A DNA stretch of 64,000 bases from assembly GCA_004154925.1 (NCBI GenBank), contig QJNS01000142.1, forward strand, positions 62,001 to 126,000. The letters run 5' to 3'. A program made the translations under genes and the position numbers. Under the pieces are notes generated by a model. That model saw nothing but the letters and a program-made list of their open reading frames with translations, had not been told where the DNA came from and did no database searches. Of the stretch, positions 12,028-25,947 are shown piece by piece; position 1 is the first letter of the stretch, and every line of letters starts with the position of its first letter. The DNA comes from Monosporascus cannonballus. Taxonomy: Eukaryota; Ascomycota; Sordariomycetes; Xylariales.

Positions 12028-13851
12028 GGTATTTTAATTACGTTAAATAATTATAGTTAAATTAATTATAACTTTTTTAATTATATTATATTCTATCTCT
12101 ATTAATATATTAAATAATTTTATGTTTAAACATGTAATTTTTACGAAACGTTTTAATTATTTTAATTATTTTTTCGCCTTATATTTAAACGCTTTTTTGC
12201 GCAATATTTAGCATATTATGGACCTAGAGAAATCTAATATAAAATAACATACGGACGATATATAATTTTTTCGCTTGAAAAATATATCGCAAAACGTATA
12301 GTTTAAGCGAAAAAAAGTTAAAACCTTAACCGTATATCAAAATTTTAACGAAGATCTCGTTTAACACAGCTTAAATTTAAAGATTCCTAAGAAGTAAAAA
12401 ATCCCAAATATTAAAAAATAATACAAAATTAATTGAAAATACTTCGAACAAAATAACTCGGGAATTTATAAAATCGATATTTAGTGTAAGTATATTTAAC
12501 TATAAATTATCATAGCAATAAAAAAAATCAAATCCTTAAAAACTTTTAAATTAATCTTACAATCCGAAATAAAATTATAATTCAAAACCTATTTAAAAAA
12601 AATAAAAACCTTAATTCGCCTTTACGAAATTAAATACGTTTATTGTAATACGCAAACAATGTCGAAAAGTTTTATACTAAATTAAAATAAATTATTTAAC
12701 ATTTAATTAACAATATAAAATTGGCTTACTATCTATATTTAACAAAAACGTACAACGTTAAAAAATAAAAAAATAAACAATAAAAAATAAAAAAAATAAA
12801 AAAAACACGATTATTGTCAAAAGTCTTCTAAATACCGTAATAAAACATTTTATTTCTAATTAAACCAAACGGAAATCTTTTAACTTTATCGGTAGCAATT
12901 TTTTAATAAAGCTATTTTAACTTCTAAAAAAATAAAACTTAATTTTCAGCCTTCTACTATAAAAATATTTTACCAACTAAATTAACGCTTTCAGGATATT
13001 CGCAACCATAAAAATATCTTTGAAATCAAATATAATATTACTATGTAACTCTGTTCTGTTAACGTCTAATACGCCTAGAAAAAAATACTTATACCTTCTT
13101 ACATTAAATAATAAATATTCGTAAAAAGTTATTAAACACGTTAAATTACGCTTTATAATTACAGGGGTAATTATTTATAAACTAGTTTCCTTTAACCGAA
13201 TAAAAATAAAGACAATTTGAAAATCTTTTAAATTTAATAGGTAAATACAATTCTACTACGAACTTTTTAAACTTTTTAAATAAGACAATACTTAAAAATA
13301 AAACTAAAAGGTTTTGCAACTAATAATAACATTCGGTTTGGTAATATTAACGCAACGTTAATTAATTCATATATCTTTATTTTTATTAATTCATTTTTAA
13401 GAATTTATATGACAATATATTTCGAAAAAGCCTTTTAATACAATTTATACTAATTAAAATATATAGCTCTAAATATTTAATAAATAACTAAAACCTATTT
13501 ATTCTTTATATTTTTTTTACCTAATATTACAAATTATATAATATAAATAAAAATATCCTTATTATTAATTAACAATATTTGAAGGCGAGTATTTTAATAA
13601 TTTGTATTCTAAATTAATAAAAGCTTAATATTTAATTATATTCTTTAATATATAATGATAATAAAAGGTTTTTACGTTAATATTATTACCAAAACTTTAT
13701 TCTGTAAAACTAAAATTTAATATTACAATATAAAATTTCTTTTAAACGAAAACAAATCAATACAAATATTAATTTGACAAAGCTTACTGACATTCATAAT
13801 TTAACTTTCTTTAAATATAAATCGTTATCTCTATATATAAATATTTTACTT
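12028..13851. other. AT-rich spacer between E1 and E3
   Basis: RIP-like AT-rich sequence. An ATG at 12214 opens a + frame that can be followed for about 430 codons only if dozens of TAA/TAG stops are ignored. That is not enough to claim a gene in DNA of this composition. No terminal repeat or protein motif was recognised. Confidence 0.4.
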
Positions 13852-13856
13852 ATAAT

Positions 13857-14044
13857 TATAAAAGGCTTTACCTAAACGGTCTGCAATCAGTTGCCAATAA
13901 GGGTTTATTTTCTAGCTAAAGAGAAAAGAAAGGGAAGATGAAAATACAATTATATGTGTTCGCATATAAGGCGCTACGCTAATGTTACTTGGTACCGGCG
14001 TTTGTCCAGTGCCCCATAATAAGGCTTTATATAGCCCTATTACA
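13857..14044 (-). repeat. E3 left LTR (3' LTR in element sense)
   Basis: A 188-bp copy ending ATTACA. It is less RIP-altered than the right copy and keeps more CpA/TpG, for example near 13950-14040. Confidence 0.9.
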
Positions 14045-14099
14045 TTACCCCCCACCTTTCTCAAAAGGGGTTAATTTATCGTAAAATTAATAATCGCGT

Positions 14100-17000
14100 T
14101 AATCTTTAGCTTTTAATTGGTCCGAAATTCGGAAATTTATCGACTTCCAAACTAGATTTAATTTAAGTAATTAACTGTAAGCTAATTATACGTTAAACAG
14201 GCTTATATATAAAAATACGTTTACGTTTTTATTTATATTAACTTTTTTTATAATAACAACTTAATTCGGTAAGTTAATTCTTATTAATACCTATAATAAC
14301 GTTTTTATACGTTATTTCGTAACGGTTTAAAAACTAATTAATACGTTATAACGCCGCGAAAATGCCCGTAAAAAGAACGTTCTTACAGTTTCGAACTTTC
14401 TTAATAAATCGAAATCCGCCAAAATTTTTCGTACGTTGCATATTTATATTACTTTGGACGAATATCCCGCCCATATTCGCAATATTTCTTATTTTATTTA
14501 TATAATTCGTTTTGCCGAAAACCCGGACGCCTTTTATTTAAATTAATAAAGTATATAATTTGTTTATCCGTTATTTATTCGTTATTCCCAAAATATTTAT
14601 TATTACAAGCAAAAAAGCGGTCCGTTATTAGGACCACCTTAATTATAATTATAAATATCTCGAAATAAATACTTTCTTTATTTTTGTTAATATATTTTTT
14701 TAATATAATTTCCACATAATTCGTAAATATTCCCGAATTTCGTTAAACGGTTAACGTATTTTACGAAATTATTTTTAATTACGATTACCGAAACCTTAAT
14801 AAATTCGCCTTTTTTACGTATTTTCCATATTACTTTTTTGCCGTTAATTTTAATTTAATAATTATCCGTACTTAAAAAAAATAGGTACCGAAATTTTATA
14901 TTTACGCTTTAAGTTTTTATATATTATTCGTTCGGAAATAAATTTATACCCTTAATTCTTAGCTTTTACATTATTTATACGTAAGTTAAGTTATCGATTT
15001 TGTCGGTCCTTCCGCCCAACGTAATAAAGGACGTATTAAGTATAAAAATAACAAATCCCATTATATAAATTCTTTTTACGATATTTCCGCGTTTTTCTCC
15101 CATCGTTTATTAATTTACGTTATACGCTAAATTAATAATTATTGATAATTATATTATTAATATTTTCGAAAACCTTGTAATCGTTATTTAAATGTTTAAA
15201 AGAAAAATTTCGGCTTCGCCAGAATTTAATATAAATAAAGCCGAATAATTATGCGATTTAAGTACGTAATTCCTACGTAATTCCTACGTAATATTAACGT
15301 TATAAATTCGTAAGGTAAATCGTTAAGTTTATAAATTTTTAAAAATAATTAAATAATTTCGTAACCGGCATATTACTTTTATAATTCTTAATTCCTTTTT
15401 AATATGTTTTATTCGTAAATAACGGAAATATTATTTTAACGCCTATTTATAAACCATTTAAGGTTATTTCTAAACGGTTTTCTTAAATTTTCTATATCGC
15501 TTACGTATCGTCCGGCCGGTATTTTTAGGCTGGACTTTTACCCGTCCGCTTTTAAGTAGCACGTTAAATTTAAGGTCTATTATTAATAGTTATATTATTA
15601 TATTTCTTTTCGAACTGCTATAAAACCGCCATATTCGCGAATTTCCTAAACGGCTTTCAAATCGGTTTTACGTAACTTAATTATTTTACCTGGACTTAAC
15701 GTATAAAACCTTTTTTTATTTTTTTAATCCGAGTTTAAAAAATATTTTCGATTTTAAATTCCGGTTCGTTATTTCTTTTAAAGATAATACAAAAGGTTAT
15801 ATATTTCTATTAATTTAAAACGGTAAAAGATTACGGCTTACGCGCCTTAATAAATTAATGTAAAAACGGTTATAAATTCTTTTAAATATATTTAATTCGA
15901 TAACGTAAAAATTAAATATTTTGGTTATTTAATATTTGGTTTACAGCTATTTTAGTTTTTTCGATAGCTAAGGGATAACGACATTTTTTAAGGATAATTA
16001 GATTTTATCGCCAACTTCGTATTTTTCGATAAAAAAGCGATATTTATTCGTTATTTTCTTCTAGGTTTACTATGCCGCCGCCATCGCAGCTTAAGTAAAT
16101 TCTATATTTTCTCGTAATATCCGTAAAACAGGAAAAAAAACTTAATTTTACGGAAATCATATTTTGGTTATTAATCGCAAATATCGCCCTTAGGAAAAAC
16201 ATATTTTATTTTTATTATAAATACATTACGAAAATTCGCAAATAAGTAAATATTTTTTAATTAACCTTTTTTGTAATATTATCGGTTTTTAGATAATATA
16301 CGGTAAAAAGGCGTTATTTTATTTTTATTAATTCGTAAAATGTAATCCAGAATTGCCTTACCTAATTAATTCTCTTATTATTTATAACAACTTTAGGAAA
16401 TATATAAGATTTTTAATATGCTTTTACGAATATTTCCGTATATATTTTTATGTTTATCGTATATATTGCTTTTAAAATTATTGTTTTAAATAATTAATTT
16501 ATTATAATTATTAAAAAATATAAATAGTATTTAAAAACGCCTAATAAATTAATTATCAAATTAATCGATAATTTGTTATAAAATCGTCCCGAAACCGGGA
16601 ACAATTTTAATCACTTTTTTTTCTTTTTTTTCAATACGTTTTTGTGGCTATATACGTCGTAATCTCTACAAAATTACCTTATTATATAATATATACCCGG
16701 CCAAAAAAAAACTTTTCGAAAATATTATTATCGTAACATCTTTATTTAGGTGGCTTATTATATAGAAATCGTAAATACTTTGTATTAAGGCCGTTTTAAA
16801 TAGTTTTTAATCCAAAATTTAAAAGTATTTCCGAAATTAAAAAAGCCCTTAATATTTAAAATATATTCCGTAATTAATATTAATAATTTTAATTCCGCAA
16901 AAAAGTTACGTTCTCCTTTTATAATAGCCTATAATAATATAATTGTAACTTTTATTATATTTTAATATTATATCCCAGAATTTTTAAAACTTTTCATAAT

Positions 17001-20000
17001 ATTAAAATATTTACGTTTTTCGAAATAACCTGTTATTTTTAATTTTAATATTATTAACTATTATTATATTCTTGCCGTATTTCTAATATTTCGTAAATAA
17101 TATAAATAATTATTTATTCTTTATTAATTAAAACTTCTATATAGCTTTCCGACTATCGTTTTTCTTTATAAATATATTTTATTTTTTACGCGAGAATATA
17201 TCGGCCTTAAAATTTAAATAACCAATATAGAATTTAAAATAAAAATTAAAACGAAATAACTTTTTTAATTACTTTATTTAACGTTCGTTTAATTTCTTAA
17301 TAATTATAAAATATTTTAAATTTTTATAATCGGTAATAATTTTAAATAAGGTTATTATATTATACAGTTTTATATTTTACGTTTTTAAATAATTTATTAT
17401 TATTAGAAATTCCTTATTATATATTTCGTAGTTAATTTTAATACAATATAAATTTTTAAAATAATAAATAATGAAGCAAAATATTTTTAATTTATCAGCT
17501 TAAAATAAGTAATTTCCGTATATTACCTTTAAATAATTTGCTTTTAATATTATAAATTTTTCGGGATTTTATTATGCCAAAATCGGTTCCGTTATAAAAA
17601 TGTTTTTAAAACGCTCGAATATCATTTTTTTCTTTTAACGGAATAAAGTTTTTTTCCGGGTTAAGGCTATTAACTGTACCGATATATTCGTATAATAAGT
17701 TATAAAATTGTAATAAAAATTTGCGAACTTTAGGAAATTTTAAATTTCCTTAAACGTTTTGAAAACTTTTTATTTTTTAATTACGTATAATCTTTTGGAG
17801 TTTATTCGTATTTTTTCCTCGGCATTTATAATAAATCCAAGATATTTTGTTATTTTTATAGCAAATTCGCATTTAGAAATATTTAAATTTAAATCCGCTT
17901 TTCTTAAACGGCTTAAAAGTTTCTTTATTTTTTTGCATATAATCTTTCTTAAATCCGGAGAAAAAAATAAAGATATCGTTTATATACGCTAAATAAAAAA
18001 CGTCGAGGTACTTCCTTAAGACCCCGTTAACGTATTATTGGAAAATTACGGAAATTCTGCATAAGCCGAACGGTATTACCAGTTTTTCGTATAAGCCGAA
18101 ACACATTCGGAATACCGTCTTTTATTTATCTTCTTTTTTAATTCTGATTTTATAAAACGTTATTCGGACGTTTATTTTTATAAACTATTTAATATAAATT
18201 TTTTTTTTAAGATTTCCGAAATCCGGAATAAAGGATAATAGTTTTTTTCGATTATTTCATTTAACGGCTAATAATTATAGCAAAACTATAATTCTTTTCC
18301 GGGTTTTTTTACAAATAAAACCGGAACCTTTATAAACGAATTATTTACCTAAATATACCCTTTATTTAAAAGTTTTATTAGGGTTTTCCTTAAGGTTAAT
18401 AATTTTTCCTTAATTATATTATATAAATGCCTTTATAATATTGGCATTTTCCTTTTTATTTCGTTTTTACGTAATAAAATTATATAATTTATTCCGGAAC
18501 GGGGTAAGGGTAAAATATTACCTAATTTTTTATCGAATAACTTCCGAAACTTTTTTAATTTAAGCAGAAACTTTCCGTTAACTTTTACTTTTTTCTTAAA
18601 CGTTAATGCTTTATTAATATCGGCTAAAATAATTAAAAATAATTAAAATTTTTATTTAGTCCTTTTAATCTTTTTTATTTTCTGAAATTCCGGCTCGAAA
18701 ACGGTAATTAAAATTCTTTTCGCTTTATAAGTTATTCGTACGCCACTTTTTTAGGCTTCGTATTTTTTTTCGTAAACCTTTATACGACTTATTACGTTTA
18801 CAGTTAAAAAGTATTTTTGCGTTACGTATATAATGTTGTAACGTTTTATTTAAAAATTTTCCAAAATTAAGAGATAATTAAAACCATTAATAATATATAT
18901 AAATATTCTGGTTTTGAAACCGTCGACATCTATTTTTATATATGTTATTTCTTTAATCTTTCCTTATTATTATCTGTTCCTTTTTCGAATTTTCTTTAAT
19001 TTGCGTAATTTTATTAAAATATGTAGTAACCGTAAATATCTTATAAGTATTTCGCTTATTACGGCAAAATATTTATATCTTTAATTAATAAAATATTTTT
19101 CGAATTTTTCTTAATTAATATATATATTGATAATAAATAAAATGCCGTTTATATTTTGTTTCGTAATTTTTATTTCGGCCTAAGTCGTTGTTCGTTTCCG
19201 AACGCGCCGATATTCAAAAAATATTGTTTTCTCTTTTTGCTTTTAAATTCCAATATTTCGTTTTCGTACGTTTTTAACGAATTAAGCTTTTTTTACGGTT
19301 TTTTATTGGTAAAAATAAGTAACGGTTCGCCTTATAATTAAGACGTTTATAACGTAAGTAAAGGCTTTTCGTTTTATGAATATTCTGTTTTTTTAAATTA
19401 CTTATTATATATATTATTTCGGCGTTGAAAATAAAAATTAAAATCTTTGCTTTTGCCGTATTATTGCTAAAATACTTATTATGCTTATATTATTATTTAA
19501 AATATTTTCCGCTTAATTATTACCGCCCGATTAGGTTATTAAGGAATTATTTATGTTTTCTGCCGCGTTATTTTTTTAAGGCGTCCGGCAATTTTTATTA
19601 CTTTATTTATGTATGCGTTATGATTTTTTAAAAAAAATCTATTAGAATTAAAACTTAGGTAAACTTCTTATTTAATGCTCCTTTTAAAAACGTAAGTTTC
19701 GCTTCCGTTAACTAAAAATTCTTTCCGTATCTGCTAACGTTTTTTCGAATAAAGGGTAAAATAATAAAATTTTCGCGTTATTAATTTGCCTTAAATTTCG
19801 AAAATACTTAGTTTTTTTTTCCTATGCCGATTATTATATTATTTATATAATATTTAAAGAAAACCGACGAAATTATAAATATTATTTAGGTTTCCGGTAA
19901 TATAATAAGTAATAACCGTATGTTATATATTAATTTCGAACTCTTTATATATAACGTAAAACTTCTTACGAGCTCCTTTTACGAAAATAACGTTTATTTC

Positions 20001-20400
20001 GAACTTATAAGTTAAAAATACGTACTATCCGAGGAACTTTTGTTTTGTTCCGTTAAATTTTTCCGGTCAGAATAAGGGCTTCCGCTTAACTACTATTATT
20101 AATTTGGTCGTTCGAATTATTTTTATAAAATGGCCTAATTATATTTCAGATTATTGCTAAATCGAAACAAAATCGGTATTCATAAAGGTTATCGTATTCC
20201 GAATTTATAATTAAATAATAAATTTTTACTAAGTAATCAAGCCGTTTTTAAGTTATTCGGCCATTTATATTAATTTCTTATTTGCCTTATATTACGTTTT
20301 TATATACTTACTGAATTAGGCTATTTTTCTTTTGCTTTTTTTAAATTAGTAACTTATACGCTGCTCCATAACCGCCATCGAGCTTATTAAGGTTTCCGTC
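14100..20400 (-). pseudogene. E3 gag-pol remnant
   Basis: A minus-strand Gypsy polyprotein remnant. Reverse transcriptase is recognisable at about 18180-17900: TVFRMCFGLYEKLV and PFGLCRISVIF blocks, then YIND at 17986-17975 in place of YxDD, the first Asp now Asn. Next comes an integrase N-terminal zinc finger near 16700-16640, where a FWPG block leads to CRDYDVYSHK. The two Cys expected of the HHCC finger have become Tyr at 16661-16659 and 16652-16650. An integrase C-terminal GDKI..SLKNV block lies near 16030-15970. The gag part (about 20400-19000) and the segment left of 15900 are too degraded to subdivide. Domain order along the minus strand is that of Ty3/Gypsy. The many in-frame stops are RIP-type TAA/TAG. 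Confidence 0.82.
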
Positions 20401-20530
20401 ATAACGCTAAATACCCTTTATAACTCTGGATCAATAAAGGCTCCTTATTAGGCCCTTTAAAAAACGTTCGAAAATCCTAATATTTAATCACGAACGTCTC
20501 CTGCTTTATTAAATGATAAGCTAAAAAATA

Positions 20531-20713
20531 TATAAAAAGCTTTACCTAAGCGGTCTGCAATCAATTACTAATAAAAATTTATTTTTAGCTAAAAATAAAA
20601 AAGGAAAATAAAAATATAATTATATATGTTCGCATATAAGACGCTGCGCTAATGCTGCTTAATATCGGCGTTTGTCCGATGCTTTATAATAAGGCTCCAT
20701 ACAGCCCCATCAC
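20531..20713 (-). repeat. E3 right LTR (5' LTR in element sense)
   Basis: A 183-bp copy ending ATCACA, followed by the ATAAT target duplication at 20714-20718. Confidence 0.9.
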
Positions 20714-20718
20714 AATAA

Positions 20719-23700
20719 TTTCATTAAATCCGATAAATATATTACTATTACCTTTTATTACTAAAAAATGACAAAAACGTAAAAATAATTACAAAATAAT
20801 TTATGGCTTCGAATAAAAATATAAAGTTTATAATTGCCTAAATCTACGCATTTAAAGCATATAACCTTAAAATTATTTATTAAAAACGACAGAGATTTTA
20901 CCATAAATAGTACTCTAAGCCTAGAATATAAAATTTATATTTGTACGTAACATTTCTAAAGTAGTTTTAAAACGTACGCCAATAAATAGAATTTTTAAAC
21001 CTTTTTAACATATCGTATAAACTTACTTTAAATATTCTATAAGCTACAATAAATTTCGATAATTTGAAATAATTAAAAATATAATAACAAACTTTTCGTT
21101 TATTTTAATATTTTACGCTTTAAAAAATAACGTTTGATATTTTTAAATGTTTCAAATACAAAATACGTAAATGTTATCAACTTTCATTTTACTATATTAA
21201 GTAAAATAAAGATATTAAAATAATCGTAATAAACAAATTAACGAATTTTAAAACGCAATTTATCCAAAGAAGTCTTAATGTAAAAATACTTTTTTATATA
21301 TTAAAAGTTCTTTAAAAAAACAAACAAACAAATAAGTTAAACATGATTAGTAGAATTCCTAAAATAAAATCAAAAATACATTTCCCTTAAAATGATTAAA
21401 ATAATAAGAATAATAATATTATACTTTTATAGTACAAACGAAATTTCGCATATTTTAGACTAAATTAATTTGAGATTTACAGATATAACGTACATATATA
21501 TCTGTTAACAAAAAACCAACAAACGAAGAAAAATAAAATAATATTCAAAATAAAGATGAAAGTTTATATCGAATATTTAATAAAATATCAAATTATAAAT
21601 ATTTACCGAATATAAATATCGAAATTTCGTGAAATAATTATTATGTAAAACCTTATATTTAATAAAAATGTCTTTTATCAGCTAAAAAAGCAAAAGAAAA
21701 AAAGGTTCTGCCTAGCTATTAACAAAAAGCTTATTAATAAGTTATATATTCTTAAGTACACGTCTGAAAACAAAAAACTCATTTCCGATATATTTAATAC
21801 GTCAAATACTTTATAAAATATATATATCGATTTCAAAACCGCTGAAAATATTACTACCGAATAAAGAGAATGAAATAAACAACTAATTGAAAGGTTAAAA
21901 CTTAAAAATAAAGAAATTTATAAACAAACTCAACATTAATCGAAATTTTTAACCTTTAAAATATTTTCAATTCGGAAAGCGAAACTTAGAAATATGCTTT
22001 TAAAAAACAAAATTTAATAAAACTCTAAACATAATGAATAGTAATATAAATAAATTAATAGAAGCTTAAAAATTATTAAAATCTTTTAAAAGTATATTTA
22101 ACAAACGTTAAAAATTATTTAATGAATTTGTCTTTATATCAGATTAAATTTGAAATTCTAATACATAAAAACCAACTCAGAAATCACCAAAACTTTACAC
22201 TCTTTATTCTTAAAATTGCCTAAAAAAACAGCTGAAAAACCGAAAGCATTAATTACATCAATTTACAATTTACAAAAAATTAAGAATACAAAAATAATTT
22301 AACAATCTCGAAAATAATGACACTTATACTTTAAACGTTATTATAATTTACGGAAATAATAAAATATATTTAACTCTAAGTCGAAACTACGAAAAAATGA
22401 CTTATACGTTTTTGTTATTATAATATATAACAAAATAAGAATATTAAGAGCTCTATATTTTCTATACGCTAATTACAGCAATAACATTACAAAAAAATGC
22501 GAAACAGCTTAAAGGTATATTAAGCGAACCAATAATCTATAAAGATTAATTAATTACTAAATCGGCGAAATCTTAAAAAAGTTTTAAAAAATACCCCTTA
22601 AAATTTCCCTTAAAGATACGAAAAGAAGTCGAAATATTTAGATAGCGTAAAATATATTTAAAAAAGGTCTCAGATATATAAGCTGAATTTAAATTAATTT
22701 CCCTAAAACAAGTTTTATTTACAAATTTAATAAAAATAATTATGTTAAACCTTATAAATTACGTATTTATATACGTAATAATGTTTTAAAAATCTATATA
22801 CTTATTAATATCTATATTATTATACTCTGAATTAAATCTTTTCAGATTATTATAATTATAATACTTAAATTTAACTTAAAATTGGGTAATTCGACGCTTA
22901 AAATACGGGTTTAAACACTTTGTGCAAAAGACCAATTACTTTAATTATATTTTTTAAACAGCTTTAACGAAATAGAATATGGGCAAAATTCGAACAAACC
23001 TTACCCGGGTTAAACAACCTATCTTTGTTATATTATCGCGAATTTTTCTATCTCAAAAAATTCAGGCTTATTTTTTTTTATAAAAAAGCCGTACTTATTT
23101 TATAACGAATAACAAACTTTTTTCTTATACTTTTCATGAAGAATATTTTAATTCTTTTATTATCAAAGTATTAAGCCCAAATTAATAAATTTATTTTAAA
23201 GTTAAAAAGGAAAACTTACGAAACTAAAAATTGAAATAATTTAAGCTAGCTGTCCAATATTTAAATAATTTGAAATAAATTTAAAAAATAATATCTTAAT
23301 ATATATCATATATTATAAGAATATTATTCTGTATTTTACGTTAATTATTAACGTTTACGCATTTTAAACCCCATTTAAAACAATGTTATTATTTATAATA
23401 ACATATGTTTTAAAACGCATTAATTTTATTTTATATTAAATAATTAAAATATATTTAAATATGATTGTCGTAAATTTCATCCTATTCAAGTTTTCAATTA
23501 ACTCGTTAATTAAATACTTGATAATGATTAATAGGACAATCCGTTACTCTTAATATATATCTTTTTTCGAAATCGTATTTACGGGTAAAAGTTAAAAGAC
23601 TTTATATTTTTTTAATTATTAAAAACGGTTTCTTTGTCGATAAATACAAAATACGGAGGTTTTCTCAATGTCATATTATAACATTTAATAAATAGTTCAT

Positions 23701-24640
23701 TATATAAAAATAATTTTTTTAAATAATAATAAGAGGTTATATAATAGATGTTAAACTATTTATATTAAAATACACGGTAAAATAAATATAATTATTAAAT
23801 GTTTATTTCAGGATATTCAATTAAAAGTCGACGAAATTTAAAACATTTTATAATACTTAATCCGTAATTAAGTTAATAATTAAAAACAAAAGCAAAAGAA
23901 TAAATGTTTGTAGAAAGTCTATTAATATATAAAATAGATAATTAGGCTAAAAATAAAACAAAAAATTACTTAATATCATTTACTTACTTGTAATTTAAAT
24001 AGTAATTTAAAAATTAATAAAAATGTTCTAAATAGTAAATCGAATATTTTAAATTATTTCTTAAAGTACAAAATATATAATTTTATTACGCTTTAGACTT
24101 TCTAGGCGAATCCTTTTTTTTAAAAAAAACTAAAAATATTATTTTACTAATATTATCCTAATAGGAGGTTTACGATTTCTCTAATTAAAATAAGTACGTG
24201 TGTACATATAGCAACTGCGTCCGTAAACATAAATATAACTATTAACGCGGTAAGTATAAATACTATTTATTTTTTATTAGTACTTTTATTCTTTTTCGAG
24301 AAAAAGATATTCGGTTGAATACTAATAGCAAATCTTTTATGATAAAATTAATATTTTTTAAAAATATATAAATGCAGTAAAATAAATAAGAAACAATTAA
24401 TAAGAAAATTAATAATAATTACGAAAACAGTTATTAAGCGTATAGTAAACAGTTAAATAAAAATAAATTTAATTAATGATTTATAAAAATGGAAAATCTA
24501 AAAGTTAAAAAAACGCATACTAGAATGTAAATATATCTCAAGGTATAAGGCTAATAACGATTACCTACGATAACGTCGAAATATTTGCCAATTTTTGTAT
24601 CTGCAAATGCGGAATATATATACTCTAAATAAAATTCGGC
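20719..24640. other. AT-rich desert, no gene recognised
   Basis: Roughly 80-85% AT by eye, with no open frame of note, no terminal repeats detected and no recognised protein motif. It is likely old, heavily RIP-mutated repeat DNA. CpG is also scarce here, unlike in E1-E3. Confidence 0.5.
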
Positions 24641-24900
24641 GCGGCAGACGCTATACACCGGACGTATACGTTAATAATTGGCCGCCGGAATAACAAACGC
24701 GGGCGAAACAGGCGGCGTAAGAGGTATTAACGCGGTAAAAACGGGCATAGGCCTGGCAAAAGCGGGCGTAAACGTAACGGATGCAGACCCGAACGGAGAT
24801 ACGAACGTAATTATGGCAGTTGTTGCAGCGGTATCGGTATAGGCAACTGCGGCGACAGCATTAATATACGCGCGGCGTGCCTCGTAAAAGTAAATAATGG
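24640..24900. other. GC-rich orphan island in the AT desert
   Basis: About 260 bp with abundant CG and GCG words between long AT-rich stretches. On the minus strand an open frame of roughly 75 codons (about 24896-24663) is Ala/Pro/Thr/Val-rich and lacks an early ATG. On the plus strand the frame from about 24648 becomes Gln/Arg-rich and open if its TAA/TAG codons are taken as RIP-converted CAA/CAG. The plus-strand reading would be a degraded coding exon, but I recognise no family and cannot choose between the strands. Confidence 0.4.
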
Positions 24901-25090
24901 TCGTAAATTATATAGAAAAAATACAATGAAATATTTTATTACGATTATTATTAATAAATTTATATAAACGTATCTAAATATAAATGATATTTACATTATT
25001 ATTATTATTTTCAATAACAACAATTATCATTCATTATTAACCTATTTAATATTTTATAACGAATATAAAATACGCATATAAGTAAAAAGA
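24901..25090. other. AT-rich flank of the microsatellite
   Basis: AT-rich and non-coding, with short ATT runs near 25000 that grade into the microsatellite. Confidence 0.4.
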
Positions 25091-25181
<91 letters not shown>

Positions 25182-25182
25182 T
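25091..25182. repeat. (AAT)n microsatellite, about 30 units
   Basis: An uninterrupted run of AAT/TAA triplets about 92 bp long. Being free of C and G it is immune to RIP, and its perfection suggests recent slippage expansion. Confidence 0.95.
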
Positions 25183-25588
25183 ATTAAACGCTGACATCGT
25201 AATTAATGTTTAGAATTAAAATATTTACTAAATAAATATATAAACCTAAAAAGACAAAATTTTTTAAAATATAAAATTAATAAAAATATAACTCTCAAAC
25301 CTTAAAATACAAATATAGTATTATATATTTTATTATAACGACAATAATAAAAATAAATATTAATGAATGTTAATAAATTTAATATATATATAGATCGTTA
25401 TTTATTAATCAAATTAATTAATTACGTTACTTTCTTGTGTTACTTCGATTATTAAAAAATTATAAAAACTACTGTAAACAAAGTTTAAAAAATATTTTTC
25501 TTTTACTAAAAATGTATATCGTAAAATAAAGGTATTTATATTAAATATTGAACTTTTAGCACCTCGAAAAAGTCTTATTTTGACACTC
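25183..25588. other. AT-rich spacer
   Basis: No gene or repeat recognised between the microsatellite and E4. Confidence 0.4.
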
Positions 25589-25593
25589 TTATA

Positions 25594-25947
25594 TATAATA
25601 GCTAAGGATTTAATTAATTATTAAACCTTAGTCGTGCGGGTTTATATTATCAGATATATCGTAAAATTTAAATAAAAAAATAATTGTAATTACGTTTCGT
25701 AATACTAAGAATATTTTGAATAACGAATTGTTATTACAAATTAATAATATTTAAATTACAAATTTAATAAATATATTTATTATTACCGGTTTATTAACTT
25801 ATATCTAATATCTTATTACTTTGGCTTACGGGCTTATTAATCTATTATTACTAAGTTAATAATTTATTACGTCACCTAATTTATTTCATGTTTTAGCTAT
25901 ATTTATTACGGCTATTTTTAAAACTTACAACTTAGTTGATTATAATA
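25594..25947 (-). repeat. E4 left LTR
   Basis: A 354-bp copy. The head aligns with 30994, 52497, 53893 and 60421; the tail (about 25830-25947) aligns only with 31228-31346. Confidence 0.72.

Larger units (their letters stand above)
13857..20713 (-). mobile_element. E3: Ty3/Gypsy LTR retrotransposon, RIP-degraded
   Basis: A 6857-bp element with LTRs 13857-14044 (188 bp) and 20531-20713 (183 bp) and ATAAT flanking both ends (13852-13856 and 20714-20718). On the minus strand a purine-rich tract (GAGAAAGGTGGGGGGTAA) lies next to the LTR at 14044, and reverse transcriptase and integrase also read on minus. The LTRs share GTTCGCATATAAG and GGCGTTTGTCC blocks. All coding frames are broken. Confidence 0.92.

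Noticed and set aside
12214..13500. Long + frame starting at ATG 12214
   Set aside because: It needs dozens of TAA/TAG codons to be read through, and other frames can be read the same way at this AT content. No protein motif appears.
17759..17992. 77-codon + open frame
   Set aside because: It is antisense to the E3 reverse transcriptase region that contains YIND; a shadow of the minus-strand pol.
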